Source: Rubrobacter tropicus
Lineage (GTDB): Bacteria > Actinomycetota > Rubrobacteria > Rubrobacterales > Rubrobacteraceae
Direction of reading: 5' to 3'
NCBI RefSeq assembly: GCF_011492945.1
Contig: NZ_CP045119.1
Coordinates: forward strand, 1,860,001 to 1,924,000
Length of the DNA stretch: 64,000 bases
Shown here: positions 57,429 through 64,000 of the stretch, in pieces
How the letters are laid out: each line of letters begins with the position of its first letter
How positions within the stretch are numbered: the stretch's first letter is position 1
Notes under the pieces: model-generated
Told to the model about the DNA's origin: nothing
What the model saw: the letters and a program-made list of their open reading frames with translations, nothing else
The model's database searches: none
Translations under genes and position numbers: made by a program

Positions 57429-60023
57429 CTAGGGCAGGATCTCGACGTACCCGTCCGTTCCATGCACGCGGATCCGCTGCCCATCCCGGATCAGCCGGGT
57501 GGCATGCTCCACCCCCACGACGGCCGGCAAGCCGTACTCCCGTGCGATCACCGCGCCATGGGTCATCAGGCCCCCCACCTCCGTCACCAGGCCCTTGATC
57601 GCGACGAACAGGGGCGTCCAGCTGGGGTCCGTGTAGGCGGTGACCAGGATGTCGCCCGCTTCGAGATCGGCCCCCGCCACGTCCAGGATGACGCGGGCCC
57701 GCCCCTCGATGGTCCCGGCGGAAACCGGCAAGCCGACCAGCGCGCCGGCCGGCAGATCGTCGCGTCGGTACGCCCCGGCGACGGCCTCGCCATCCGACGT
57801 GAGCACCCGGGGCGGCGTGAGCGCCTTATACGAACTGAACGCGTCCTTGCGCTGGCGGATGAGCCGGTCATCCACCTGGTTCGTGCGCACGACGTCCTGG
57901 AGCTCCTGGAAGGTTAGGTGGAAGATGTCTTCCTTCTCACGAAGCACGTGGGCCCGCACGAGGCGCCCGGCTTCTTCCAACAAGGCCTGCTTGTAAACAA
58001 AGTATCGGCTGACCATGCCGTACTTCGGATACTCCCGGTACCCGCTGAAGGTCCGGACCCGGTCGATCATTTGCTTGGCCTCTTCGGCCTTCCGCTTCCC
58101 GTCCGGCAAGGCCCGCAAGCGCTCCAGCAGCTCCCGTTCCTTCTTCCAGGCCTCCTGCCGTCCTTGCTCGAAGCGCCGCGCGCCGGCGCCCGGCTCGAAG
58201 TTCTTGACGTTGCTGAGGATGATGGGCACGAGCGTGGTGGGGCGTTCGCTCCAACGCGGCCTCGTGATGTCGATCTCGCCGACGCAGCGCATGCCGTACT
58301 TGTCGAGCCAGGCCTGAATGGCGTCTCGCGCTTCCCGCCCGCCTGCGAGCCCGGGCAGCTCGTCCAGGAAGCCCTCGTCCTCGACGTGCCGCAGGAAGGC
58401 CACCACGTCCGGACGCGGGCGGATCACGTCCGCGACGTCCAGGAGCGCTAGCCCCATCTCCGACGTGACGTTGTGGGGGACGGACTGCGTAAGCGTGTCG
58501 GCCGCGTTCTTCTCGCCCAGCCACGCCTGCAGCTGCTCATTGAGCCACCAGGTTGCCTCCATTCCCGCCATGATCACCCGATGGCTCTGCGGATCGAACA
58601 GGAGCCGCCTCAGCTCCTGGATGTCCGCCAGGATGAAGTCGAGGAGCGCCGATCCGGACTTCGTCCGGATGTCGCGCTTCAAGTCGGCGAGGGAGGCCTG
58701 GCTGCGCCTGATCAGCTCGGCGACGATGGCCGGATCGGTCTCGATCGGGGCTGGCGCGCCGCCCGCCGGCGCCCCGTCGGGACCCTCGTCCGGGAGCGTC
58801 GGGATGAAGTCGCCGCGGTCGAGGATGGTCTGCAGCGCGTCCCCGATCAGCGGATCGGATTTCCCCAGCATCTCCAGGAAGCCTGCGCGGCTCGCAGGCG
58901 TTGCGAGGCCCCGGGTGACGTCGACGAACAGCCTCCCGCCGGCCTCGTACATGGGCCGGCCTGCCGTCAGCTGCCACAAGGAGATCCCCAGCGGCTTCAT
59001 GGGGTCGGTCATCATCTGCTGATGACCGACGGAGACGTAGACGTGGTTCTCCCGGTCGCCGGCCTCAGGGATAGGGAACAGCGTGGTGATCGGCCGGCTC
59101 TGGACGATCTGGAACCCATCGTCGACCAGGCACCATTCGATGTCCTGGGGGCGGCCGAAGTGGGCTTCGATCCGCCGGCCCAGCTGCGCCAGCCGCACGA
59201 CCTGCGCATCCGTCAGCGCTGCCTGCTCCTGCCGCTCCGGCTCGATCGCATGTTCTTGCGTCCCGCCTGCCGGCGAGGCGTGGATGGCAAGCCGCTTGGT
59301 GGCGACCGCCCTGGCGACGACCTCGCCGTCCCGCACCTTGTAGACGTCCGCGTTTACCAGGCCGGAGACCAGGGCCTCGCCGAGGCCGAAGCTGCCCTCC
59401 ACGGAGGCGACCTTCCGGCTGCCCGTGACGGGGTCGGCCGTGAAGAGGATGCCGGCCGCCTGCGGGAAGACCATCTGCTGCACGACCACGGCCATGTGGA
59501 CCTTCCGGTGGTCCAATCCGTTCCGCAGGCGGTAGGTCACGGCCCGCTCGGTGAAGAGCGAGGCCCAGCACCGGCTGACGTGCTGGAGGATCGCCGCCGG
59601 CCCCACGACGTTCAGGTACGTGTCCTGCTGGCCCGCGAAGGATGCCGTCGGCAAGTCCTCTGCCGTCGCACTGGATCGGACGGCGTAGGCGGCTCTCTCG
59701 CCGAGCCGGGCGAGCGGGCGGGTAATCGCCGCCGCCAGATCGTCGGGGATGGCGGTCCCTTCGAGGGTCCGGCGGATCTCCGCGCTGAGCGCGCGGATCG
59801 CCTCCCGGTCGTCCGGCTTCAGGCGCGACAGCCGATCGAGTCGATCGTCGATCGACGGCGCTTCCGCCATGATCCGCTGGAAGGCGTCCGTCGTCACGCA
59901 GAAGCCAGCCGGCACGCGGAGGCCTTTGATCCGCGAAAGCTCCCCCAGATGCGCGCCCTTGCCGCCAACGACCGCGACCTGCGTCCGGTCGACCTCCTGG
60001 AAACCCAACACGTAGCAGCTCAT
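57429..60023 (-). CDS. rph: Rifampin phosphotransferase (rifamycin-inactivating)
   Basis: ATG at 60023 with GGGAGGGAAGGG directly upstream; 864 residues, normal for the family. 'MSCYVLGFQEVDRTQVAVVG' and 'GKGAHLGELS' start the ATP-grasp-like domain (about 1-310; 'AAYAVRSSATAEDLPTASFAGQQDTYLNV', 'IQVVQSRPITTL'-type end). A long central rifamycin-binding domain follows, then the swivelling phosphohistidine domain (about 775-864) with the catalytic His in 'GGLMTHGAVIAREYGLPAVVGVE'. It phosphorylates the C21 hydroxyl of rifamycins, using ATP and giving AMP and Pi. An RAE-like palindrome lies 520 bases upstream, beyond a chimeric remnant. A PEP synthase is the alternative by fold, but the N-terminus and length are Rph-like. 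Confidence 0.9.
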   Translation of the reverse strand: MSCYVLGFQEVDRTQVAVVGGKGAHLGELSRIKGLRVPAGFCVTTDAFQRIMAEAPSIDDRLDRLSRLKPDDREAIRALSAEIRRTLEGTAIPDDLAAAITRPLARLGERAAYAVRSSATAEDLPTASFAGQQDTYLNVVGPAAILQHVSRCWASLFTERAVTYRLRNGLDHRKVHMAVVVQQMVFPQAAGILFTADPVTGSRKVASVEGSFGLGEALVSGLVNADVYKVRDGEVVARAVATKRLAIHASPAGGTQEHAIEPERQEQAALTDAQVVRLAQLGRRIEAHFGRPQDIEWCLVDDGFQIVQSRPITTLFPIPEAGDRENHVYVSVGHQQMMTDPMKPLGISLWQLTAGRPMYEAGGRLFVDVTRGLATPASRAGFLEMLGKSDPLIGDALQTILDRGDFIPTLPDEGPDGAPAGGAPAPIETDPAIVAELIRRSQASLADLKRDIRTKSGSALLDFILADIQELRRLLFDPQSHRVIMAGMEATWWLNEQLQAWLGEKNAADTLTQSVPHNVTSEMGLALLDVADVIRPRPDVVAFLRHVEDEGFLDELPGLAGGREARDAIQAWLDKYGMRCVGEIDITRPRWSERPTTLVPIILSNVKNFEPGAGARRFEQGRQEAWKKERELLERLRALPDGKRKAEEAKQMIDRVRTFSGYREYPKYGMVSRYFVYKQALLEEAGRLVRAHVLREKEDIFHLTFQELQDVVRTNQVDDRLIRQRKDAFSSYKALTPPRVLTSDGEAVAGAYRRDDLPAGALVGLPVSAGTIEGRARVILDVAGADLEAGDILVTAYTDPSWTPLFVAIKGLVTEVGGLMTHGAVIAREYGLPAVVGVEHATRLIRDGQRIRVHGTDGYVEILP

Positions 60024-60046
60024 CCCTTCCCTCCCTCGTGCGTTCT

Positions 60047-60487
60047 CTAAAGAACGTCGCAACGTCTCACCGGCCCCCACCCGCTCAAGGAATGGATCCC
60101 GAGCGCGTCGCGGCGTAGGTCCCATTCCGGCTCCTCGGCCAGCTCGACCTCGGAGATCAGGTGGCTGGTCGTCGGATCCCACCCGGGGAACTCGATGCCG
60201 GCGGCCTTCCGGATCAGATCGCGTCCGCCGTTGCGCCCGACGAGGTATTCCGCCCGCAGCGACGGGCCGTCGGCCAGCTCCACGTCGACGCCGGCTTCGC
60301 CCCGCGCACCATCGGGCGCACCGGCCGGCCGACCGGTACCAGCGGCGCGCCGACACGGGCCAGCAGCTCCGCGAAGGCCGGAGGCGCGCACACGCGCCTC
60401 CGCGCCGGGTGCCCGCAACCGCACCGCGGGTCCCGCCATCGGTTCGACGTCCCCGCGCGACCCACACGCCGACAACAACACACGCAT
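60047..60487 (-). pseudogene. Chimeric remnant: glycosyltransferase N-terminus fused to Rox-like monooxygenase piece
   Basis: ATG at 60487. 'MRVLLSACGSRGDVEPMAGP' with 'AVRLRAPGAEARVRA' is the start of a GT1/GtfB-like glycosyltransferase. Its continuation 'APPAFAELLARVGAPLVPVGRPVRPMV' is in another frame (one base off). Then, in the first frame, 'VDVELADGPSLRAEYLVGRNGGRDLIRKAAGIEFPGWDPTT' and 'EEPEWDLRRDALGIH' match the middle of a rifampin-monooxygenase (Rox)-type flavoprotein. Neither enzyme is complete. Both parent families include rifamycin-inactivating members. It lies between the RAE-like site and rph. Confidence 0.7.
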
Positions 60488-60543
60488 TTCGTTACTCTAA
60501 TCTCCGTGGGTTCTGGCCTCGGCCGGCATTATGCGCCACGACC

Positions 60544-60562
60544 GGGGCTTGAAGCAAGCCCC
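60544..60562. promoter_or_regulatory. Rifamycin-associated element (RAE)-like palindrome
   Basis: GGGGCTTGAAGCAAGCCCC is a perfect 19-bp inverted repeat (centre A) that matches the RAE pattern known upstream of rph, rox and helR genes in actinobacteria. On the minus strand a TTGCTT (inside the palindrome) and CATAAT (60533-60528) are 18 bases apart, a plausible promoter for the remnant-rph transcript. The start codon of the remnant is about 57 bases away. Confidence 0.75.
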
Positions 60563-61096
60563 GGGGCGCTGTATATTGGAAGTGGAAGGGAGTGGGCAGG
60601 CCTACTCACAGGGTCCGCGACTCCCTCGTGCAGCGCCGCGGACGGTGTCATAGGTTACGCCCTCGACGAGAACCGATGACTGGCGACTGAGCCCGCGCTT
60701 CGCGAATCACGCGGGTCATCCGTCACCATCATGCCGACTCGCCGCGTCCTTCTGGCGATCAGGCTTCGAGTCTCATCGAAAATCGAGCCCGTTGGGGGTA
60801 GGTTTACGGGTTCTTAGGCTTTGAGGTTCCGAGGGGTGGTGGGTCGGGGCCCGCCCGCGGCCTCGTGGCGCACCCCTGAAAACCTGAGTGCCTAAAAACC
60901 TCAAGGCCTCACCAACGATGAGGGTCGGTCCTTCCGCAAACCGCTGTAGCTTGGCCGGGGCAGATCGGCGCGTACAAGGTTTTTACGCACCGACGATTCT
61001 TGCGAGCCTGGGCCGCCGAAATCGGGCTTGAGCCGGATCTCTCGTGGCTCGTGCGGGAGAGGCGCATGGCTGCACAGTCCGAACACGACCTCTAAG
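60563..61096. other. Intergenic stretch with a second repeat type
   Basis: About 530 bases between the RAE-like site and the lctP end. Bases 60818-60910 contain TTCTTAGGCTTTGAGGTTCC and, further on, an imperfect inverted version (CCTGAAAACCTGAGTGCC, AAAAACCTCAAGGCC). No gene supported. Confidence 0.45.
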
Positions 61097-62486
61097 CTAG
61101 GACACCATCCCGATGACCGCCAAGACGACGATGGAAACCACGACGGGGGCCATGGCGAGGCGCGTGATCTCACCCTCCCGCCCCACGAGCCCGGTCGCCG
61201 TCGCCGCCAGCACGATTCGCTGAGGAGCCAACAAACTCGCGTGGCTCCCCGACACGTTCTGCGAGGCCGCCGCGAGTGGCTCCGAGATGCCGAGCCCGCG
61301 CGCGGCCTCGATCTGGAGCGGCATGAAGAGCGCGTTGGAGGCCGCGTTGGATCCCGCGAGCGCCCCCCCGAAAGCACCGAGAACGGGCAGGATGGCGGGG
61401 TAGAGGCTCCCGAAACGCCTGGCTTCGGTCGCCAGCACCCCGGCCGCTCCACCGTCTGCCAAGATCGCCCCGGCGAGCACGAAGGTGAGCACAGCACCCG
61501 CGGTCGGGAGCCACTGGCGGGTCGTGCTGTTCAGCGCGTTGCCGAACGTTCCCGGACCGACCGCGAACAGTGTGGAGGCGAAGATCGAGGAGGCAAGGAG
61601 CGGCAGGCCCGGTCCGTCGATCGCGGGCCCGATCCAGGCCACAGAGCCGGGCCCCCCGCCCGCGTTTATCAGGACGAGTAGGGTAAGGAGAAATGCGTAG
61701 GGCAGCAGCGCGCGCACCGGGGCGCCCCCGGCCCGGCCGATCCGGAGCCCGAGAAAGATTGCCGTCGCCGCGAGCCCACCGACGGCGCCCGAGAGCTCCG
61801 GGACTAGGAAGAGGCTGGTCGCGAGCGTCCCGGCTCCTGCCGCGAGGCCAAGCAGGGCCGCCTCCGCGCCGCGGCGCCTGACACCCGACCATCCGCCGGC
61901 GAGCGCGACCGCGGCGACGCCGTAGACGGGGAAGAGGGGAACGCTCAACAGGGCGCTCCAGTCCGAGAGCTCGACGAAGCCCATCCCGGCGAGATCCGCC
62001 CCGATCACGGTCCCAACCCCCAAAGCCCCCACGGCACCGCGCACTGCCCCAACTCGCCAGCACCGCCGCCTTTAACGGCGAGAAACCGGCGGCGAGCAGT
62101 ATGGGGCGCTTATTACCACCGCCACCCCGAACCCCGTAACCGACTCGAAGAACGGTGCCACCCCGACGACCACCCCCGCGGCGAGCGCGACGGGATCGGG
62201 CTCCAACCGCCCCAGAAATCGCGACACCTCCCCGACCGCCCCGCCAGCCGCGAGCACGTTGTACAGCAACAAACCGCCGAAGAGAACGAACAACACCCGC
62301 CCCGACGTCCCGAGCCCCCCATCAAAGCCCCGAACAGCCCCGACCCCCGAACGCCAACGCCCCGGCCACGGCCGCCCCGAGCGTCGCCACCCCGACCCAT
62401 ACCGCGGGCCGCCCGAGCACCAGAAGCCCGACCCCGGCCACCACGAACGGCGCAAGGGCCGCGAAGAATAGAAAAGCTTCTACCAT
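61097..62486 (-). pseudogene. lctP: L-lactate permease (LctP-family), multiply frameshifted
   Basis: ATG at 62486. Pieces in order: 'MVEAFLFFAALAPFVVAGVG' (first frame); 'GRVLFVLFGGLLLYNVLAAGGAVGEV' and 'VAPFFESVTGFGVAVVISAP' (second); 'ILLAAGFSPLKAAVLASWG' (third); then 'GALGVGTVIGADLAGMGFVELSDWSALL' through 'ALLAPQRIVLAATATGLVGREGEI' to the stop. The combined reading is a normal LctP of about 465 residues. It needs about five single-base additions, mostly in G or C runs (e.g. 62313-62320, 62098-62101, 62027-62040). Lactate/glycolate:proton import is the family role. Decay or assembly error cannot be separated here. Confidence 0.85.
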
Positions 62487-62502
62487 GATAGAATCTCTTC
62501 TA
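62469..62502. promoter_or_regulatory. Tandem palindromic operator TAGAA-N4-TTCTA
   Basis: Two copies of the 14-bp palindrome TAGAA-N4-TTCTA at 62469-62482 and 62489-62502, centres 20 bases apart (two helical turns). The pair covers the lctP start and sits just before the XRE-cupin start, the usual place for an auto-regulated divergent operator. Confidence 0.7.
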
Positions 62503-62506
62503 CCAA

Positions 62507-63112
62507 ATGACGGAGGACAGCGCAACGGTGGACTCTCGGATGGTGGAGGCGGTTTCGTCCGATCGGCTGGGCGGTCGCGTCAGGGAGTTGCGTCGCGGGC
62601 GGGGGTTGACGCTCGAGGAGTTGGCCGGCCGGTCGGGGGTGAGCCGGGCCATGATCTCCAAGCTCGAACGCGGCGAGAAGAACCCGACGCTGGTGGTCGC
62701 CGCGAGGCTTGCCGAGGGGCTGGGTGTTACGCTCTCGCGCCTGGCGGGCACGGAAGAAAAACGCGAAGTCGTCGTGGTGCGGAAAGAGAACCGCCTGGTC
62801 ATGCGCGACCCCGAGACGGGTTTCGAGCGTCAGTTGCTATCCCCGACGTTCGCGGGACGGGGCGTCGAGTTCGTCCGCAACGTGATCCCCACCGGCGGCA
62901 CTTCCGGCGAGTTCCCGCCCCACAGCAGGGGCGTCAGGGAGCACATCGTTGTGGAGAAGGGCGAGCTGTCGGCGACCCTCGGCGGTGAAGAACACCGGCT
63001 GCGGCAAGGCGACGCCCTTTACTTCGAGGCAGACGTCCCGCACCGCTTCGACAACACCGGGCCGGGAGAGTGCAGCTACTACCTCGTCATAGACTACTCG
63101 GGCGCCCCTTGA
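62507..63112 (+). CDS. XRE-family regulator with cupin domain
   Basis: 201 residues from ATG 62507 (no clear ribosome site, possibly near-leaderless; ATG 62540 is an alternative). HTH at about 22-75: 'RVRELRRGRGLTLEELAGRSGVSRAMISKLERGEKNPTLVVAARLAEGLGVTLSRL'. Cupin at about 125-195: 'PTGGTSGEFPPHSRGVREHIVVEKGELSATLGGEEHRLRQGDALYFEADVPHRFDN'. These regulators sense a small metabolite in the cupin and control a nearby transporter or catabolic gene; lactate or a related acid is inferred from the divergent lctP. Confidence 0.88.
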   Translation: MTEDSATVDSRMVEAVSSDRLGGRVRELRRGRGLTLEELAGRSGVSRAMISKLERGEKNPTLVVAARLAEGLGVTLSRLAGTEEKREVVVVRKENRLVMRDPETGFERQLLSPTFAGRGVEFVRNVIPTGGTSGEFPPHSRGVREHIVVEKGELSATLGGEEHRLRQGDALYFEADVPHRFDNTGPGECSYYLVIDYSGAP

Positions 63113-63114
63113 AC

Positions 63115-63152
63115 CAGAAGCTGAAAGCTGAAAGCTAAAGGCTGAAAGCTTC
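63115..63152. repeat. Short CTGAAAGCT repeats
   Basis: CTGAAAGCT repeated three to four times with small changes, immediately after the regulator stop and before the zinc-ribbon gene stop. Same type as the other intergenic CTGA repeats. Confidence 0.55.
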
Positions 63153-63153
63153 C

Positions 63154-63630
63154 CTAAGACGCCTCTATAAGCCCACGCCTCGCGACCCTCGCCTCCCGCC
63201 CGGCGCGGTGGCCGCGGTAGAAGTCGAGGCGGTCCTGTGCCGAGTCCCAGCGGGCGAGGACCCGGTTTGTAGAGAGCCGCTTCTGCTCGCCGTAGCGGCC
63301 GTCGAGCCAGCCCGACCAGTAGGCCTCGGAGTGGTCGGAGCTCTTCCAGGTCGCGGCCCCGGCAGAGACCGGCACGACCTCGGCGCCGCAGGCCGGGCAC
63401 CGGTAGACGTCGTCGGGGAGGAGGCGCATCTCGGGATGTCCGCACTCGCAGGCGTGCCGGCCGAGCGTGTCGGGGAGGGCGACGATGCGCCGCAGCATCT
63501 CCAGCAACTCGCCGCCGAGGACGCCGCCACAGGTCCTGCACCGCGCCGAGTTGCGGCCGAAATCTTCGAGGGGCGCCGACTCGCAGAAAGGACAGGTCAG
63601 AGGGCTGGCGTTCGAGGTCGTGTTCTCCAT
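63154..63630 (-). CDS. Zinc-ribbon protein, unknown function
   Basis: 158 residues. Two CxxC pairs near the N-terminus ('LTCPFCESAPLEDF', 'ARCRTCGGVL') and another two ('HACECGHPEMRLL', 'YRCPACGAEVVPV') make two zinc ribbons (about 13-40 and 60-90). The C-terminal part is helical with a Trp-rich segment ('EAYWSGWLDGRYGEQKRLSTNRVLARWDS'). No enzyme motif; possibly RNA, DNA or protein binding. Confidence 0.7.
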   Translation of the reverse strand: MENTTSNASPLTCPFCESAPLEDFGRNSARCRTCGGVLGGELLEMLRRIVALPDTLGRHACECGHPEMRLLPDDVYRCPACGAEVVPVSAGAATWKSSDHSEAYWSGWLDGRYGEQKRLSTNRVLARWDSAQDRLDFYRGHRAGREARVARRGLIEAS

Positions 63631-63777
63631 CTCGGGTCCTCTCCATCGGCTCTTCCTTACCCCCGTAATTATCCTGCAGGGATGCTGGTATCACATCACA
63701 CAAATAGAGGAAATTTGTCTCGCCAAAAGGGACCATGCCCGCCTAGCCCAAATGAAGTAGAGGGACCGGGAGGCGCC

Positions 63778-64000
63778 TTAGAGAGCGAACTTATCGGTGG
63801 CGAGTTGGGCGAGGACCCGCCCTCGGAGGGCGTGGGCGTCGTCGTCGCCAAAGGCTTCTTCGATGGGGCGAAGGACGTCGCGGGCGCCGTGGGGTTGGGG
63901 GGCGCCTACGGGCAGGACCTGGCGGGACCCGTCCTCCAACTCGAGGAGTTTCTTGCGCCCGCCGCGCTTACCGCGCTTGGAGCGGTCCTCGCCGTCGACC
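63778..64000 (-). CDS. Partial gene, 5' part outside window
   Basis: The minus-strand frame ending with TAA at 63780-63778 is open to the right edge: 'VDGEDRSKRGKRGGRKKLLE', 'LEDGSRQVLPVGAPQPHGAR', 'DVLRPIEEAFGDDDAHALRG', 'RVLAQLATDKFAL'. A basic segment is followed by an amphipathic C-terminus. Strong G/C third positions support coding. No family recognised from 74 codons. Confidence 0.6.
   Translation of the reverse strand, partial: VDGEDRSKRGKRGGRKKLLELEDGSRQVLPVGAPQPHGARDVLRPIEEAFGDDDAHALRGRVLAQLATDKFAL

Noticed and set aside
58473-60050. 525-codon plus-strand frame opposite rph
   Set aside because: Antisense shadow; composition follows the codon bias of rph and shows no domain.
1-64000. 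tRNA gene as integration site for the element
   Set aside because: No convincing tRNA with T-loop and acceptor pairing was found by eye on either strand; the recombinase is of serine type, which usually targets protein genes.

Overview
The window is high-GC DNA whose gene content suggests a deep-branching, Rubrobacter-like actinobacterium. The clues are strong G/C third-position bias, frequent GTG/TTG starts, a late-cobalamin cluster, a GH15 enzyme, Rph, an excalibur-domain nuclease and repeated CTGA-type intergenic tracts. The genus is an inference and was not tested.

Layout. 1-7600: accessory genes, namely a truncated delta-60-repeat protein, a small secreted protein, a secreted or anchored thermonuclease with two excalibur domains, an unknown 559-codon protein, a second excalibur protein and a DUF2254-like membrane protein. 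7790-25300: a mobile-element region. Its right end is a large serine recombinase. It carries a primase-polymerase, two tandem paralogous small proteins, a three-Cys-motif protein facing its TcmP partner, two excisionase-like HTH proteins, and a tightly coupled minus-strand operon (HTH, ParB-MT-A70 fusion, PD-(D/E)XK-like nuclease, DUF669-like protein, beta-rich protein, 953-aa tape-measure-like protein). No terminase, portal or capsid gene is visible, so this is an incomplete phage, a satellite-like element, or part of an element that continues past the left edge.

25300-38800: chromosomal housekeeping genes, namely a cold-shock/HTH protein, histidine phosphatase, glutaredoxin, flavin reductase plus RidA, PrsW, MobA, a YdcF-like protein, an EamA transporter, then CbiB, CobD/CobC, CobU and CobS for cobalamin nucleotide-loop assembly, a UPF0173 hydrolase and a YdcZ-like transporter. 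38800-47300: a scarred island of probable foreign origin, with a broken transposase, two partial zinc dehydrogenases, a MalT-type LuxR regulator, small membrane proteins, duplicated fragments and a 162-bp MITE with exact 8-bp target duplications. 47300-57030: an MFS exporter, a TetR-SDR-hydrolase unit with a clear operator, an orphan RHS tip with a colicin-E5-like toxin domain, a GH15 enzyme and a nucleoside deoxyribosyltransferase-like protein.

57400-60600: a rifamycin-inactivation locus. It has an intact rifampin phosphotransferase (rph), a chimeric remnant of a glycosyltransferase and a Rox-like monooxygenase, and a 19-bp palindrome that looks like a rifamycin-associated element (RAE). 61000-64000: a frameshifted L-lactate permease divergent from an XRE-cupin regulator with paired palindromic operators, a zinc-ribbon protein and a gene cut by the right edge.

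Several genes (cobS, the UPF0173 hydrolase, lctP) carry single-base deletions, mostly in G/C runs. Read errors must be excluded before they are called pseudogenes. No tRNA, rRNA, CRISPR array or convincing riboswitch was found.
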